The position numbers and the translations under genes are program-made. From Nitrosomonas sp. Is79A3 (GTDB taxonomy: Bacteria > Pseudomonadota > Gammaproteobacteria > Burkholderiales > Nitrosomonadaceae), in NCBI RefSeq assembly GCF_000219585.1, contig NC_015731.1, positions 1,736,001-1,800,000 of the forward strand: a DNA stretch of 64,000 bases, in the 5' to 3' direction. Shown one piece after another: positions 45,303 to 54,389 of this stretch (position 1 is the first letter of the stretch; each line of letters opens with the position of its first letter). Below the pieces are notes generated by a model, which worked only from the letters and a program-made list of their open reading frames with translations, had not been told where the DNA came from and did no database searches.

Positions 45303-46913
45303 TTATCCATTCATATGACTCTGAAAAACCAGGCCGGCATGTTCGCGCAGTTTATGAAAGCGGATGGCAGGCCAGTTGTCTTGTGCAACACTTAATTCTG
45401 CACCGAAGGATGCCAGGAAGGTCGGTGCATCAACGGCATCATAGGCGATACGGTGCGAATTTGCTTCAATGAACCGCTGCAATTCGCGCGGATCGTCACA
45501 GGTAATCCAGCGGGCTAACTGGTATTTGGCCGGCGCAATGCGCGCCGCGACGGCGTATTCGTGTTGCAGACGATGCGTCACCACTTCAAATTGCAATGTG
45601 CCGACAGCACCGAGTAACAACATATTTCCCAAGTGCGGCCGGAATACTTGAATGGCGCCTTCTTCACCCAATTGCGTCAAGCCTAATTTCAGTTGTTTGC
45701 TGCGCAGCGGATCGGCAATTTCCACGGTGCGAAAAATTTCCGGTGCAAAAAAGGGCAGCCCGGTAAATTGTAAAATTTCGCCTTCGGTTAAGGTATCGCC
45801 CAGTTGCAGCGTGCCGTGATTGGGTATGCCGATGATGTCACCGGGATAAGCTTCCTCAAGAATATCGCGGCGTTGGGATAAAAAGGATACCACCGTACTG
45901 GTGCGGATATCTTTACCGCTGCGTGCGACTTTTAAATTCATACCGCGTTTGAAATGTCCGGAACAAACTCGCACAAATGCAATGCGATCACGATGCGCCA
46001 AATTCATATTGGCTTGAATCTTGAACACCATACCAGAGAATTTCTTTTCATCCGGCAGTACCTCACGCTGAATGGCGTTGCGGGATTCTGGCGGGGGTGC
46101 CAGATCGACCAAAGCATCGAGGATTTCCCGGACACCAAAGTTGTTGATCGCGGATCCAAAGAAAACCGGCGTTTGTTTGCCGGCAAGGAATTCTGTGTGA
46201 TCAAAAGCCGGTGAGGCGCCTTTGATTAAATCCATGGCTTGCAATGCGGTGGACAGATCGGTGCCAAAGCGTTCGTGCATTTTCGGATCATCAAAATCCG
46301 TGATTACTTCCTCTTCATTGCCGACCCGATCCGCTCCGGGCTGGAATAATCGCATGCAATTGTTTTGCAGGTCGCATACCCCGCGGAAGTTGCGCCCCAT
46401 GCCGACAGGCCAGGTAAAGGGTATCGTAGACATCCCGAGTGTGCGTTCAATTTCGTCAAGCAGATCCAGCGGCTCGCGGACTTCCCGGTCCATTTTATTC
46501 ACAAATGTAACTATCGGCGTGTTGCGTGCGCGGCAAACTTCCAGCAAGCGCAAGGTTTGCGCTTCCACGCCGTTGGCGGCATCAATGACCATCAATGCCG
46601 CATCGACGGCGGTGAGTACGCGATAGGTATCTTCCGAGAAATCCTGGTGACCGGGCGTATCGAGCAGATTGATGACGCAATCGCGGTATTCCATTTGCAT
46701 GACCGAACTGGCGACCGAAATGCCGCGTTGCTTTTCAATTTCCATCCAATCCGAAGTCGCATGCCGGCTTGCTTTGCGTGCTTTAACACTGCCGGCAATA
46801 TGAATGGCTCCGGCGTACATCAGCAGTTTCTCGGTCAGCGTGGTTTTACCCGCATCCGGGTGTGAAATAATGGCGAATGTCCGGCGGCGCGCCACTTCGT
46901 TATTAATGCTCAT
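45303..46913 (-). CDS. prfC: Peptide chain release factor 3
   Basis: Translational GTPase that recycles RF1/RF2 after termination. G1 is ISHPDAGKTT, G2 lies near EKQRGISV, G3 is DTPGHQDFSEDTYR, and G4 is FVNKMDREVREP. 536 aa from the ATG at 46913, the standard RF3 size. The frame is open to 46979, but MSINNEVARRRTFAIISHP is the family N-terminus. The start overlaps the last codons of the upstream ABC gene by 11 bases, so translation may be coupled. Confidence 0.96.
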   Translation of the reverse strand: MSINNEVARRRTFAIISHPDAGKTTLTEKLLMYAGAIHIAGSVKARKASRHATSDWMEIEKQRGISVASSVMQMEYRDCVINLLDTPGHQDFSEDTYRVLTAVDAALMVIDAANGVEAQTLRLLEVCRARNTPIVTFVNKMDREVREPLDLLDEIERTLGMSTIPFTWPVGMGRNFRGVCDLQNNCMRLFQPGADRVGNEEEVITDFDDPKMHERFGTDLSTALQAMDLIKGASPAFDHTEFLAGKQTPVFFGSAINNFGVREILDALVDLAPPPESRNAIQREVLPDEKKFSGMVFKIQANMNLAHRDRIAFVRVCSGHFKRGMNLKVARSGKDIRTSTVVSFLSQRRDILEEAYPGDIIGIPNHGTLQLGDTLTEGEILQFTGLPFFAPEIFRTVEIADPLRSKQLKLGLTQLGEEGAIQVFRPHLGNMLLLGAVGTLQFEVVTHRLQHEYAVAARIAPAKYQLARWITCDDPRELQRFIEANSHRIAYDAVDAPTFLASFGAELSVAQDNWPAIRFHKLREHAGLVFQSHMNG

Positions 46914-48981
46914 AATTCTCAGAACCTTGTTCCTGTGGATAAAGAAAACAATGGGCAGTATGCGTTGTACTGAATGCACTGACAGGCGGATAGGTTTCTC
47001 GGCAAATGGCCATCGCTTTAGGGCAACGTGGGTGGAAATGACAGCCGGCAGGCGGCGCGGCTGGCGACGGTAAATCCCCTTCTAAATGGATAATTTGCCG
47101 ATTGGGATCGGATTTGATCTGCGGAACAGACGACAGCAGTGCCTGAGTGTAAGGGTGCTTGGGGCAACCAATTACCTCATCAATATGTCCATGTTCAACG
47201 ATCCTTCCTAAATACATCACAGCAACCTCATCAGCCAAATATTCTACAACAGCGATATTGTGGGTAATAAACAAAAATGCAAGTCCTAAATTATTCTGCA
47301 GTGATTTGAGCAGATTCAAAATTTGCGCCTGAACGGATACGTCCAGGGCGCTGGTCGGCTCATCACAAATCAACAGTTTGGGGTTAACAGCCAAAGCGCG
47401 GGCAATCGCAATACGTTGCCGCTGACCACCGGAAAATTCATGTGGAAACCGCCATTTTACATCAGCGGGCAATCCAACGCGCTGCAATAACGCATCAATT
47501 TCTTTTTCTCTGGAGGGGACGGAGGATAGGTTATTGGCGTCTGTGTGATTAATTTTTTCGATGTTCAATGCATTCATGCCTTCTTGCAGAATTTCAATAA
47601 TGCGCATGCGCGGATTCAGCGAAGAGTAGGGGTCTTGAAAAATGATCTGAAACTGTGAGCGAATTTGCCGCAATTGGTTTCTGCCTAGCGCGACCAATTC
47701 CTGATCTTTGAAGCGCACGCTACCGGCAGTGGGTTGAATCAATTGCAAAATGCTTTTGCCGATCGTTGTTTTGCCGCAGCCGGATTCACCGACGAGCGCC
47801 AAAGTTTTACCGGCAGCAATTTTCAGCGATACTCCATCGACCGCTTTGACGTGGCCGGTCACCCGTTTGAATAATCCTTTGCGAATCGGAAAATGCACTT
47901 TGAGACCGGTTACTTGTAATAAAGGAGATGCTGTTGAATCCGGTGTTGTTTGCTGAGTGTTTGCAATATTCCGGGCCGGGATGTCTGCCAGCGGGCTGCT
48001 GGGAACATGCACCGAATCTTTGTTATATAAATGACAGCGAACCTGATGTTGACCGGAGACCGGATGCCACTGCGGAATGGTGTCACGGCACAACGTCAGC
48101 GCCTGATTGCAACGATCGACGAAACGGCAACCTGAAAATTGTTGCGATAAGGGCGGCACATTGCCATTAATGACGGCCAATGATTGATCGCGTTTTTGTT
48201 TTCCGGGCAAGGAGGCAAATAACTGCTGAGAATAAGGATGGGCGGGATGATTAAAGAAATCATCCCGGGTTGCCAGTTCGACAATTTCTCCCGCATACAT
48301 GACTGCGACGCGCTGCGCCATTTCGGCCACTACCCCCAAGTCATGGGTAATCAGCAAAATCGCCATGTTCTTGCGCTGCTGGATTTGCCGCATCAGATCC
48401 AGTACCTGTGCTTGTATGGTGACATCCAGCGCGGTCGTCGGCTCATCCGCAATGAGCAATTCAGGTTCACCGGCAAGCGCCATGGCTATCATGGCGCGTT
48501 GTTTCATCCCGCCGGAAAACTGAAACGGATATTCATGCATGCGGCGCGGCGCATCGGGTATACCGACTTGTTCCAGCAACTCCTGGATGCGCAGTTGCGC
48601 GGCTTGCCGGGGAAGATCGAGATGCTGCTTCAACACTTCATCAATTTGCTCGGCGATGGTCATAACCGGGTTCAGGCTCAGCATCGGTTCCTGAAAAATC
48701 ATGCTGATGCGCTTTCCGCGGATTTTGCGCATTTCGGTTTCGGGCAATTGCAGCACATCCGTGCCATCGATTTTGATTTGGCCTGAAACAATTTCACCGG
48801 CATCGGGCAGTAAACGCATTATCGATAGTGCTGTCATCGATTTGCCGCATCCGGATTCACCCAATAAGGCAAATGTTTCACCTGGTGAAATTTTCAGCGT
48901 TAACCCATCGACAGCACGCACTGGTTCATTGCCGGTGTGCAGCAGAGTCTGAAGATTTTCTATATCCAGTAAGGTTTTCAT
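46903..48981 (-). CDS. Dual-domain peptide ABC transporter ATPase (YejF/DppDF-like)
   Basis: A 692-aa protein with two full ABC cassettes. First: Walker A GESGCGKS, signature FSGGMKQR, Walker B LLIADEPT. Second, from about residue 355: GESGCGKT, FSGGQRQR and LLICDEPT. Each ends with the oligopeptide-transport C-terminal region containing Cys (GCRFVDRC and GCHFHPRCPKA). It powers a Dpp/Opp/Yej-type importer. It overlaps the permease gene by 4 bases. Typical Yej systems also have a binding protein and a second permease, both absent here. Confidence 0.93.
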   Translation of the reverse strand: MKTLLDIENLQTLLHTGNEPVRAVDGLTLKISPGETFALLGESGCGKSMTALSIMRLLPDAGEIVSGQIKIDGTDVLQLPETEMRKIRGKRISMIFQEPMLSLNPVMTIAEQIDEVLKQHLDLPRQAAQLRIQELLEQVGIPDAPRRMHEYPFQFSGGMKQRAMIAMALAGEPELLIADEPTTALDVTIQAQVLDLMRQIQQRKNMAILLITHDLGVVAEMAQRVAVMYAGEIVELATRDDFFNHPAHPYSQQLFASLPGKQKRDQSLAVINGNVPPLSQQFSGCRFVDRCNQALTLCRDTIPQWHPVSGQHQVRCHLYNKDSVHVPSSPLADIPARNIANTQQTTPDSTASPLLQVTGLKVHFPIRKGLFKRVTGHVKAVDGVSLKIAAGKTLALVGESGCGKTTIGKSILQLIQPTAGSVRFKDQELVALGRNQLRQIRSQFQIIFQDPYSSLNPRMRIIEILQEGMNALNIEKINHTDANNLSSVPSREKEIDALLQRVGLPADVKWRFPHEFSGGQRQRIAIARALAVNPKLLICDEPTSALDVSVQAQILNLLKSLQNNLGLAFLFITHNIAVVEYLADEVAVMYLGRIVEHGHIDEVIGCPKHPYTQALLSSVPQIKSDPNRQIIHLEGDLPSPAAPPAGCHFHPRCPKAMAICRETYPPVSAFSTTHTAHCFLYPQEQGSENYEH

Positions 48982-50492
48982 GGATGCCGAGACGGTCCTG
49001 ATGGCGTGGTAGTTTCCGGGGTTTTATTTAGCGGAATGGCTTCTTGCTTTGCTGGACGGTGAAAAAAACTATTTCTTTGTTTCAATATCCGGGTACGCGG
49101 ATCGAGCGCATTTTGTACCGCATCGGCAAAGAGATTGGCGCTCAGTACCAATGTGAACATAAAACCAAAGGCCGCCATCAATGCCCACCAAACCATCGGT
49201 TCACGCGCCATTTCCAGACGCGCGGCGTTGATCATCGTGCCAAAGCTGATTGTGGAGGGATCCACGCCGACGCCAACATACGATAAAACGGCTTCGGCTA
49301 AAACCAGGCCGCTGAAATCCATCACGGTTGCAATCAAAACGATGTGCATGACATTCGGCAAAATATGACGGCTGATGATGCGCCAATGCGAGACGCCAAA
49401 TGCATGCGCGGCTTGAATATATTCCAATTCACGCAATTTCATCGTTTCCCCGCGCAATAAGCGGCATAAACCGGTCCAACTGGTGATGCCAAGAATGATG
49501 CACAGGAACAATAAACGCAGATCCGCCCGTGAGGCGATGGTCTCGAATATTTCCGGGTGCGTTTCGATATACACTTGCATCATCAATACGGCGGCTGCAA
49601 TCAGTAAAACACTGGGAATAGAATTCAACGTGGTGTAGATATACTGGATAACGTCATCGATCCAACCGCTGAAATAACCCGCCATAATTCCGAGCAGCAA
49701 CGCGAACGGCAGCATGATCAGGGTTGTGAGGGTGCCGATGACCAGCGCGACGCGGATACTTTTAAGCGATTGATACAAAATGTCCTGCCCGACTTTATCT
49801 GTGCCCAAAACATGATAGTGCGATGCCAGTGTGGATACACAGCCGATTAGCATCAACAGAATTAACAATGTGATTAATATGGCATACCAGGGAATCTCGG
49901 TGGTGCGGCGCCAAATAGCGAATAGGTTATGCTGGAAGCTTTGCTGGTTACGGTGCGCCAGGAGCGCACACAAACAAACAACCAGGATACTCCAAGTCAA
50001 TAGACCATAGGTCAACCCTGTTGCGCCGCGCCATGTAATATCGCCAATGTGTTCCGTTTCCGGGTTTTGCAAGTGCGCACCGCCATATTCAAGCCGCGCG
50101 AAGGTGCGCACTTGCTTGCCGTCCGGAAGTTCAATCGTTTCTTTTGCAAAGAGATGAGACGCCAGCGGCGTTGAATAGGTTTTCTCCACTTGGGTGCGCA
50201 GCGGCGTCACCACAATATCCAGCAGACTCAATACTTCAACACTGTAGATCTTTTCCCCGTCATTGGTTTTATGATCAAGGATCGGGCGGAAATGAACGGT
50301 ATCCAGTAACCCAATCACCAGGAAAAAAATCAGAATGGTAAGGGCAGACATCCCGCTGGCGCTGTGCCCGACGCGTTTCCAGGGTGTCAGCAGGTGCTCG
50401 TGATGACGGACATACCCAATAAAAAAAAGTACGATAGCGACAAATAAATAGATGAGCGCATCTGTCCACAGAATGATTGGGCTAAAGGGCAT
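48978..50492 (-). CDS. Peptide ABC transporter permease (DppC/YejE-like)
   Basis: A 504-aa inner-membrane permease, longer than DppC (about 300), with a large periplasmic loop between the first two membrane segments (about residues 70-160). The C-terminal part has the usual layout: HVLGTDKVGQDILYQSLKSI, the cytoplasmic EAA-loop region near IQAAHAFGVSHWRIISRHIL, and LSYVGVGVDPSTISFGTMI. It precedes and overlaps the ATPase gene. No partner permease or periplasmic binding protein adjoins it. Confidence 0.9.
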   Translation of the reverse strand: MPFSPIILWTDALIYLFVAIVLFFIGYVRHHEHLLTPWKRVGHSASGMSALTILIFFLVIGLLDTVHFRPILDHKTNDGEKIYSVEVLSLLDIVVTPLRTQVEKTYSTPLASHLFAKETIELPDGKQVRTFARLEYGGAHLQNPETEHIGDITWRGATGLTYGLLTWSILVVCLCALLAHRNQQSFQHNLFAIWRRTTEIPWYAILITLLILLMLIGCVSTLASHYHVLGTDKVGQDILYQSLKSIRVALVIGTLTTLIMLPFALLLGIMAGYFSGWIDDVIQYIYTTLNSIPSVLLIAAAVLMMQVYIETHPEIFETIASRADLRLLFLCIILGITSWTGLCRLLRGETMKLRELEYIQAAHAFGVSHWRIISRHILPNVMHIVLIATVMDFSGLVLAEAVLSYVGVGVDPSTISFGTMINAARLEMAREPMVWWALMAAFGFMFTLVLSANLFADAVQNALDPRTRILKQRNSFFHRPAKQEAIPLNKTPETTTPSGPSRHP

Positions 50493-51033
50493 AGTCGGGA
50501 AAATAGGCGCTGTGTCAGTGAAGTCGCATTAATTACAATTGATTACTTATATCATAAATGAATGCTGTGATTTTTTGAAAGTTTATCGCTGTGGAAAACA
50601 CGACAACTCTATGCTAGCGCCTATTTGTTGAAATAGAGTTAACATTTCGAATAATTTTCTTGTAGAAGCTCAAACCTCAATTTGATAATGCAATTATTCT
50701 TGTGGCTTATCTTTTTAAGTATTCTTCATTGGAAATGAATAGAATTTGGAAATAAATAATATTGTAAATATTCTATAACATTAATATATCAATGAGTTAT
50801 TGATTCTATATGAATCCAGAAAGTTATGCATGTAATCAATGCTTTCTTTAGAATTAACCTCATCGGATCCCTTAATTTGTATTATTATGCAAGGCGATAC
50901 AAGAAGATTAATAATCTCATATTGTATGAGATTTTCTTAAGTCCATTCAGTTCCGGGACAGGTCCATGGAGCTTTTATGTAGTTGTTTAATTAAAAACAT
51001 TGTAAATCTTACAAATAACGGGGTAATTAAGTT
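50493..51033. other. AT-rich intergenic region
   Basis: 541 bp between the divergent permease (-) and the DUF4214 gene (+). Very AT-rich, with many possible -10 hexamers. No open frame, hairpin or known site could be supported. Confidence 0.45.
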
Positions 51034-51747
51034 ATGAGCAAATCAGGATCTACTTCATTGGACACTGCAGTGAATCTGGAAGGTGGTGCATCTGGGAATG
51101 TTAGTTTTTCAGGCGGGAATAATGTGGATACTGTTTCGTACGTTATCCCTTATAGCCAGATTTCTTCTATCGTTCAAAGTAAAGATGGATCTTGGGCGAT
51201 TAACTATACTATTACATCTACAAGTGGCAGTAAGGATGGTAGCAAGAGTGGCAGTAGTACTGCTGCTGCAACGGATTCTCTGCATGACATTGAGCGCGTC
51301 AGTTTCTCTGACGGTGTCCACGTGGCTTTAGATATCGCTTCTCCAAACCAAGTTGCCGGTGCTGCGCTTGCTCTTTTGTACGCGGGTTTTGATTCCCTGC
51401 CGAGTGCCACAACCTTTGGTCATTGGATTGCCAAAGCGGATGAAATTAATGACAGTACTACATTCGATGGTTCAAAGGTCGAAAGTCTTGCCCAAACGAT
51501 GCTTACAGAATATGTCCCGGATGGTATAAGTGATTCCAGCCTTGTCAATATACTCTATACCAATGTTGTCGGTCATGTTCCTGATCAAGATGAGCTTAAT
51601 CATTTTACACAATTGCTTGCTGACGGCACTTATTCTCAAGCAGGTTTATTTGCATTGGCTGCCGAAAGTAGCTTGAATACAGAGCAATATGCGGCTTTGA
51701 TCGGCAACGGATTGCAGTATGTGGCTGAAAATGGAAAGGTAGGTTGA
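51034..51747 (+). CDS. DUF4214-domain protein, probably secreted
   Basis: A 237-aa acidic, Gly/Ser-rich protein without a signal peptide or Cys. The N-terminal half contains a low-complexity stretch (SGSKDGSKSGSSTAAA) and beta-helix-like text ending DIERVSFSDGVHVALD, common before RTX or DUF4214 parts. The C-terminal half (ILYTNVVGHVPDQDELNHFT with the following LLADGTYSQAGLFALAAESS) is the DUF4214 repeat. Such proteins are often S-layer or type I secreted surface proteins. A terminator follows. Confidence 0.8.
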   Translation: MSKSGSTSLDTAVNLEGGASGNVSFSGGNNVDTVSYVIPYSQISSIVQSKDGSWAINYTITSTSGSKDGSKSGSSTAAATDSLHDIERVSFSDGVHVALDIASPNQVAGAALALLYAGFDSLPSATTFGHWIAKADEINDSTTFDGSKVESLAQTMLTEYVPDGISDSSLVNILYTNVVGHVPDQDELNHFTQLLADGTYSQAGLFALAAESSLNTEQYAALIGNGLQYVAENGKVG

Positions 51748-51807
51748 TTAGCTTTTGATCCGGTATTTTATTTCGGTATTTAGCTGTCATTTCATATAAC
51801 TGCACCA

Positions 51808-51833
51808 ACCTCAGCTTCTAAAAAAGCTGAGGT
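51808..51833 (+). terminator. Terminator hairpin after DUF4214 gene
   Basis: Stem ACCTCAGCTT / AAGCTGAGGT with loop CTAAAA, followed by GAATTTTTAG, 61 bases past the stop codon. Confidence 0.8.
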
Positions 51834-51901
51834 GAATTTTTAGTATTAAACTTCCGAAATACCCTTTATTGATTTGCAATCGTTTTTAATAATCATTAGC
51901 C

Positions 51902-53065
51902 ATGACAGCACAGGAGCAAGTTGAACTTACCGCTCTTATTCTTGCAAGAAATTGGCAAGCAGTTAAGAATAGTCTGGATTTAATTCATCCAGACAAACTT
52001 GATGCGCAAGGTTATTTCGCAAAAGGATTTCTTTTGGCTTTTGGGCCTGCTTCCCAAAGAAATTTTGCTGATGCAATACATTGTCTTGAGACAGCACACC
52101 GTCTTGAGCCCGCCAATATTCAGTATTTAAACACCCTCTCCGAAGCATATCTGCAGGCAAAGCGTCCTGCTGTTGCATTACGCGTCGTTACAATGGCCAA
52201 TAATTTAGAACCCGGTAATTTATTTTCAACCATTGCGTTGGGGCGCGCAGCATGGTTTTGTGGAGAGAAAGAACTGTCCCTCAGTGCTTTTGGTGAGGCT
52301 TACCGTTTGACTCCACCAAATTTATCTGCCCTCAAGGAGCACTTGCAGGCGATATCATTCAGCTTGGCGCCTGTTTGGCGTGAATCACGTCATGGAAAAA
52401 GGGCCGCGTTAGTCAGAATGGCGCCAAAACATCGTGCCTTTCTGATGTCTTGCCGACGTAATACTAAATTCCAGCACCGTTATCATCTTTTTCAGGATAG
52501 TTCCAATGAGGCTATTGAGCGCGATTTACAATCAACCAATCACTCACCGTTGGAGACCAAACGAATCAGCTGGATAGTGGAGAAAGATGGGGATCCTGCC
52601 GGATTGGCTGAATTGGTCGATCTGAATTTAAACAACTCGAGAGCTGAGATTCTTGTCGGTTTCCCTGAAGAACAGCCATTTGGCATCAGCCTTGAGGCTA
52701 CCTTACTCATCATGGAATTCGCGTTTTCAAAAATTGGTATCCACAAACTAATCAGCTATGTATATGGAGATAATCCAAAAAGCCAGCGCAATACTTTGCA
52801 TTTGGGTTTTCAACAAGAGGGTTTATTAAAGTCGCATGTTGTAGACCCTGCTTCTGGAGAACGGCTGGATCTTTATATTAATGGATGCTTGTCTACTGAG
52901 TTTTTTCAGAACAAAACTCTCATGAAACTTGCAAGTAGGTTGTTGGGGCGAGTTCCGGAACCCAATAATGCCAAATTTAGCGGAAAAATAAAAAACCAAT
53001 TGGACATCGCGAGCATGATAACAAATTTACCATTGATCTTAGCCAAAGATGGATTGGTAGAATAG
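51902..53065 (+). CDS. TPR protein fused to a GNAT acetyltransferase-like domain
   Basis: A 387-aa cytosolic protein. Residues 1-150 form TPR-like helix pairs (AKGFLLAFGPASQRNFADAI, LEPANIQYLNTLSEAYLQAK, LEPGNLFSTIALGRAAWFCG). From about residue 180 it resembles RimJ/RimL-type N-acetyltransferases: RAFLMSCRRNTKF, ISWIVEKDGDPAGLAELVDL, AEILVGFPEEQPFG and LISYVYGDNPKSQRNTLHLGF. It may modify a secreted or surface partner such as the DUF4214 protein just upstream, but this is only a positional guess. Confidence 0.75.
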   Translation: MTAQEQVELTALILARNWQAVKNSLDLIHPDKLDAQGYFAKGFLLAFGPASQRNFADAIHCLETAHRLEPANIQYLNTLSEAYLQAKRPAVALRVVTMANNLEPGNLFSTIALGRAAWFCGEKELSLSAFGEAYRLTPPNLSALKEHLQAISFSLAPVWRESRHGKRAALVRMAPKHRAFLMSCRRNTKFQHRYHLFQDSSNEAIERDLQSTNHSPLETKRISWIVEKDGDPAGLAELVDLNLNNSRAEILVGFPEEQPFGISLEATLLIMEFAFSKIGIHKLISYVYGDNPKSQRNTLHLGFQQEGLLKSHVVDPASGERLDLYINGCLSTEFFQNKTLMKLASRLLGRVPEPNNAKFSGKIKNQLDIASMITNLPLILAKDGLVE

Positions 53066-53110
53066 AAGTAAGAAATCATTTTCGATTGAAGAATTCATAG
53101 TTGACTCATC

Positions 53111-53686
53111 TTACTCAAGCAGTTCTATGTCTAACCTTACGTCATAATTGGGGGTTTTCCCATTTCCATCATTGCACCTTTTGATAATTGCGCTACACGT
53201 AGTGATCTGGTTCGAGAGTCCCTTTTCATCTAATCTATTCCGGAAGCCCAAGGCTTGCTCGCGATTGAAGTACCCGACTGTCCGGCTATTAATGTCCACC
53301 CGGACAGCGCTACTGTCGGAGGGGTTGTTGTTATCCGGTATCAAATGCGCTGTCAGAATGTGGGTTTTGAGGGCTGAATCTTCATCAGGGGCAATTGCAT
53401 TTTCTTGTAGCAATAGTTTGATCGCGCTCTGAAAGGATTTTCCGTCAACTGCGAAAGCAAATTGTCCCAGCTCCGGCCAGGCGTAATAGCTGTTTGCTTT
53501 ATTGGTGTTTTGTTGTGAGTCGGCATGCGAGAGAGCTTTCAACTCTCGAGCGGCGATTTTATCTCTCGACACATAGAGAATTATCGCTGTAATCAGGGCT
53601 ACCGGGAGAATATGCGATTTGTCGACACTGGCGCCAGCCATAAGTCCGAAAATCAACGAGAATGCTAGGATCGATAATAGGCTCAT
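53111..53686 (-). CDS. Hypothetical membrane-anchored protein, HIRAN-like C-terminus
   Basis: A 191-aa protein. Two short N-terminal hydrophobic segments (ILAFSLIFGLMAGASV and ILPVALITAIILYV) anchor it. The C-terminal 100 residues include AHLIPDNNNPSDSSAVRVDI and VGYFNREQALGFRNRL, a pattern like the HIRAN domain (N-x-x-D-x-x-A-V ... VGYL-x-R). HIRAN domains bind DNA ends in helicases, but stand-alone versions also occur in hypothetical proteins. Function unknown. Confidence 0.6.
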   Translation of the reverse strand: MSLLSILAFSLIFGLMAGASVDKSHILPVALITAIILYVSRDKIAARELKALSHADSQQNTNKANSYYAWPELGQFAFAVDGKSFQSAIKLLLQENAIAPDEDSALKTHILTAHLIPDNNNPSDSSAVRVDINSRTVGYFNREQALGFRNRLDEKGLSNQITTCSAIIKRCNDGNGKTPNYDVRLDIELLE

Positions 53687-53778
53687 TTCTTGTATTGCCT
53701 CCTTTTAGTATCGGCGCGTATCAAGATGACTTGCTTTGATTAGATAAATTTCTTCTCATTGATAGGCGGTTCATTATT

Positions 53779-54318
53779 TTATTTTTGCAAAGCTTGTTCG
53801 ATGGCTGTCACAACTGCTGGATCAAACGGTTTTGTGTGCGGACTGAAGTGCGTGATCAGCTTGCCGTCGCGGTCGATCAGGTATTTTTGGAAATTCCATG
53901 TCGGGTAGGTTCCTGATAACTCGGCCAATTGCACATAGAAAGGGTGCGCATTTCCTTTTATCACCGTTGTTTTTTCAAACATCGGAAAGTTAACACCGTA
54001 GGTCAGGTGACAGAATTCCTGAATCTGCGCTTCAGTTCCCGGCTCCTGGCCCATAAAGTCATTGGATGGAAAACCCAGAACGACGAGACCTTGTTTCTCA
54101 TACTGGGTGTACAGTTTTTCCAATCCTTCATACTGCGGCGTGTAACCGCATTTGCTCGCGGTATTGACGATCAGCAGCACTTTGCCAGAGTAGGCTGCAC
54201 ATAGATTCACTGTCTCCGGTGCCGCGAGTTTGCGAAAATTATGATCCAACAACGTGCTGTTGCAGCCAAAAGCGGGATGAATCAGAAAAGTTATGATCAG
54301 CGCAAGAAAAATACGCAT
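53779..54318 (-). CDS. Exported glutathione peroxidase-like thiol peroxidase
   Basis: A 179-aa peroxidase of the GPx family. The signal peptide ends about AFGC (residue 19). The peroxidatic residue is Cys57 in NTASKCGYT (Cys rather than selenocysteine), Gln is in FMGQEPG, and Trp in TWNFQKYL. The FPCNQF Cys of the family is Ser here (FPSNDF). A Cys in QEFCHLTYGV is at the position of the resolving Cys of thioredoxin-dependent members. So it is probably a periplasmic thiol peroxidase. If the leader is a lipobox, Cys19 would be lipidated. Confidence 0.92.
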   Translation of the reverse strand: MRIFLALIITFLIHPAFGCNSTLLDHNFRKLAAPETVNLCAAYSGKVLLIVNTASKCGYTPQYEGLEKLYTQYEKQGLVVLGFPSNDFMGQEPGTEAQIQEFCHLTYGVNFPMFEKTTVIKGNAHPFYVQLAELSGTYPTWNFQKYLIDRDGKLITHFSPHTKPFDPAVVTAIEQALQK

Positions 54319-54389
54319 AATTTTTCCCTCAATCGATGGGTTGGTAGGTAGTAGAACGTATCCTTTTTCATTTTAACTCACTTCTTGAA

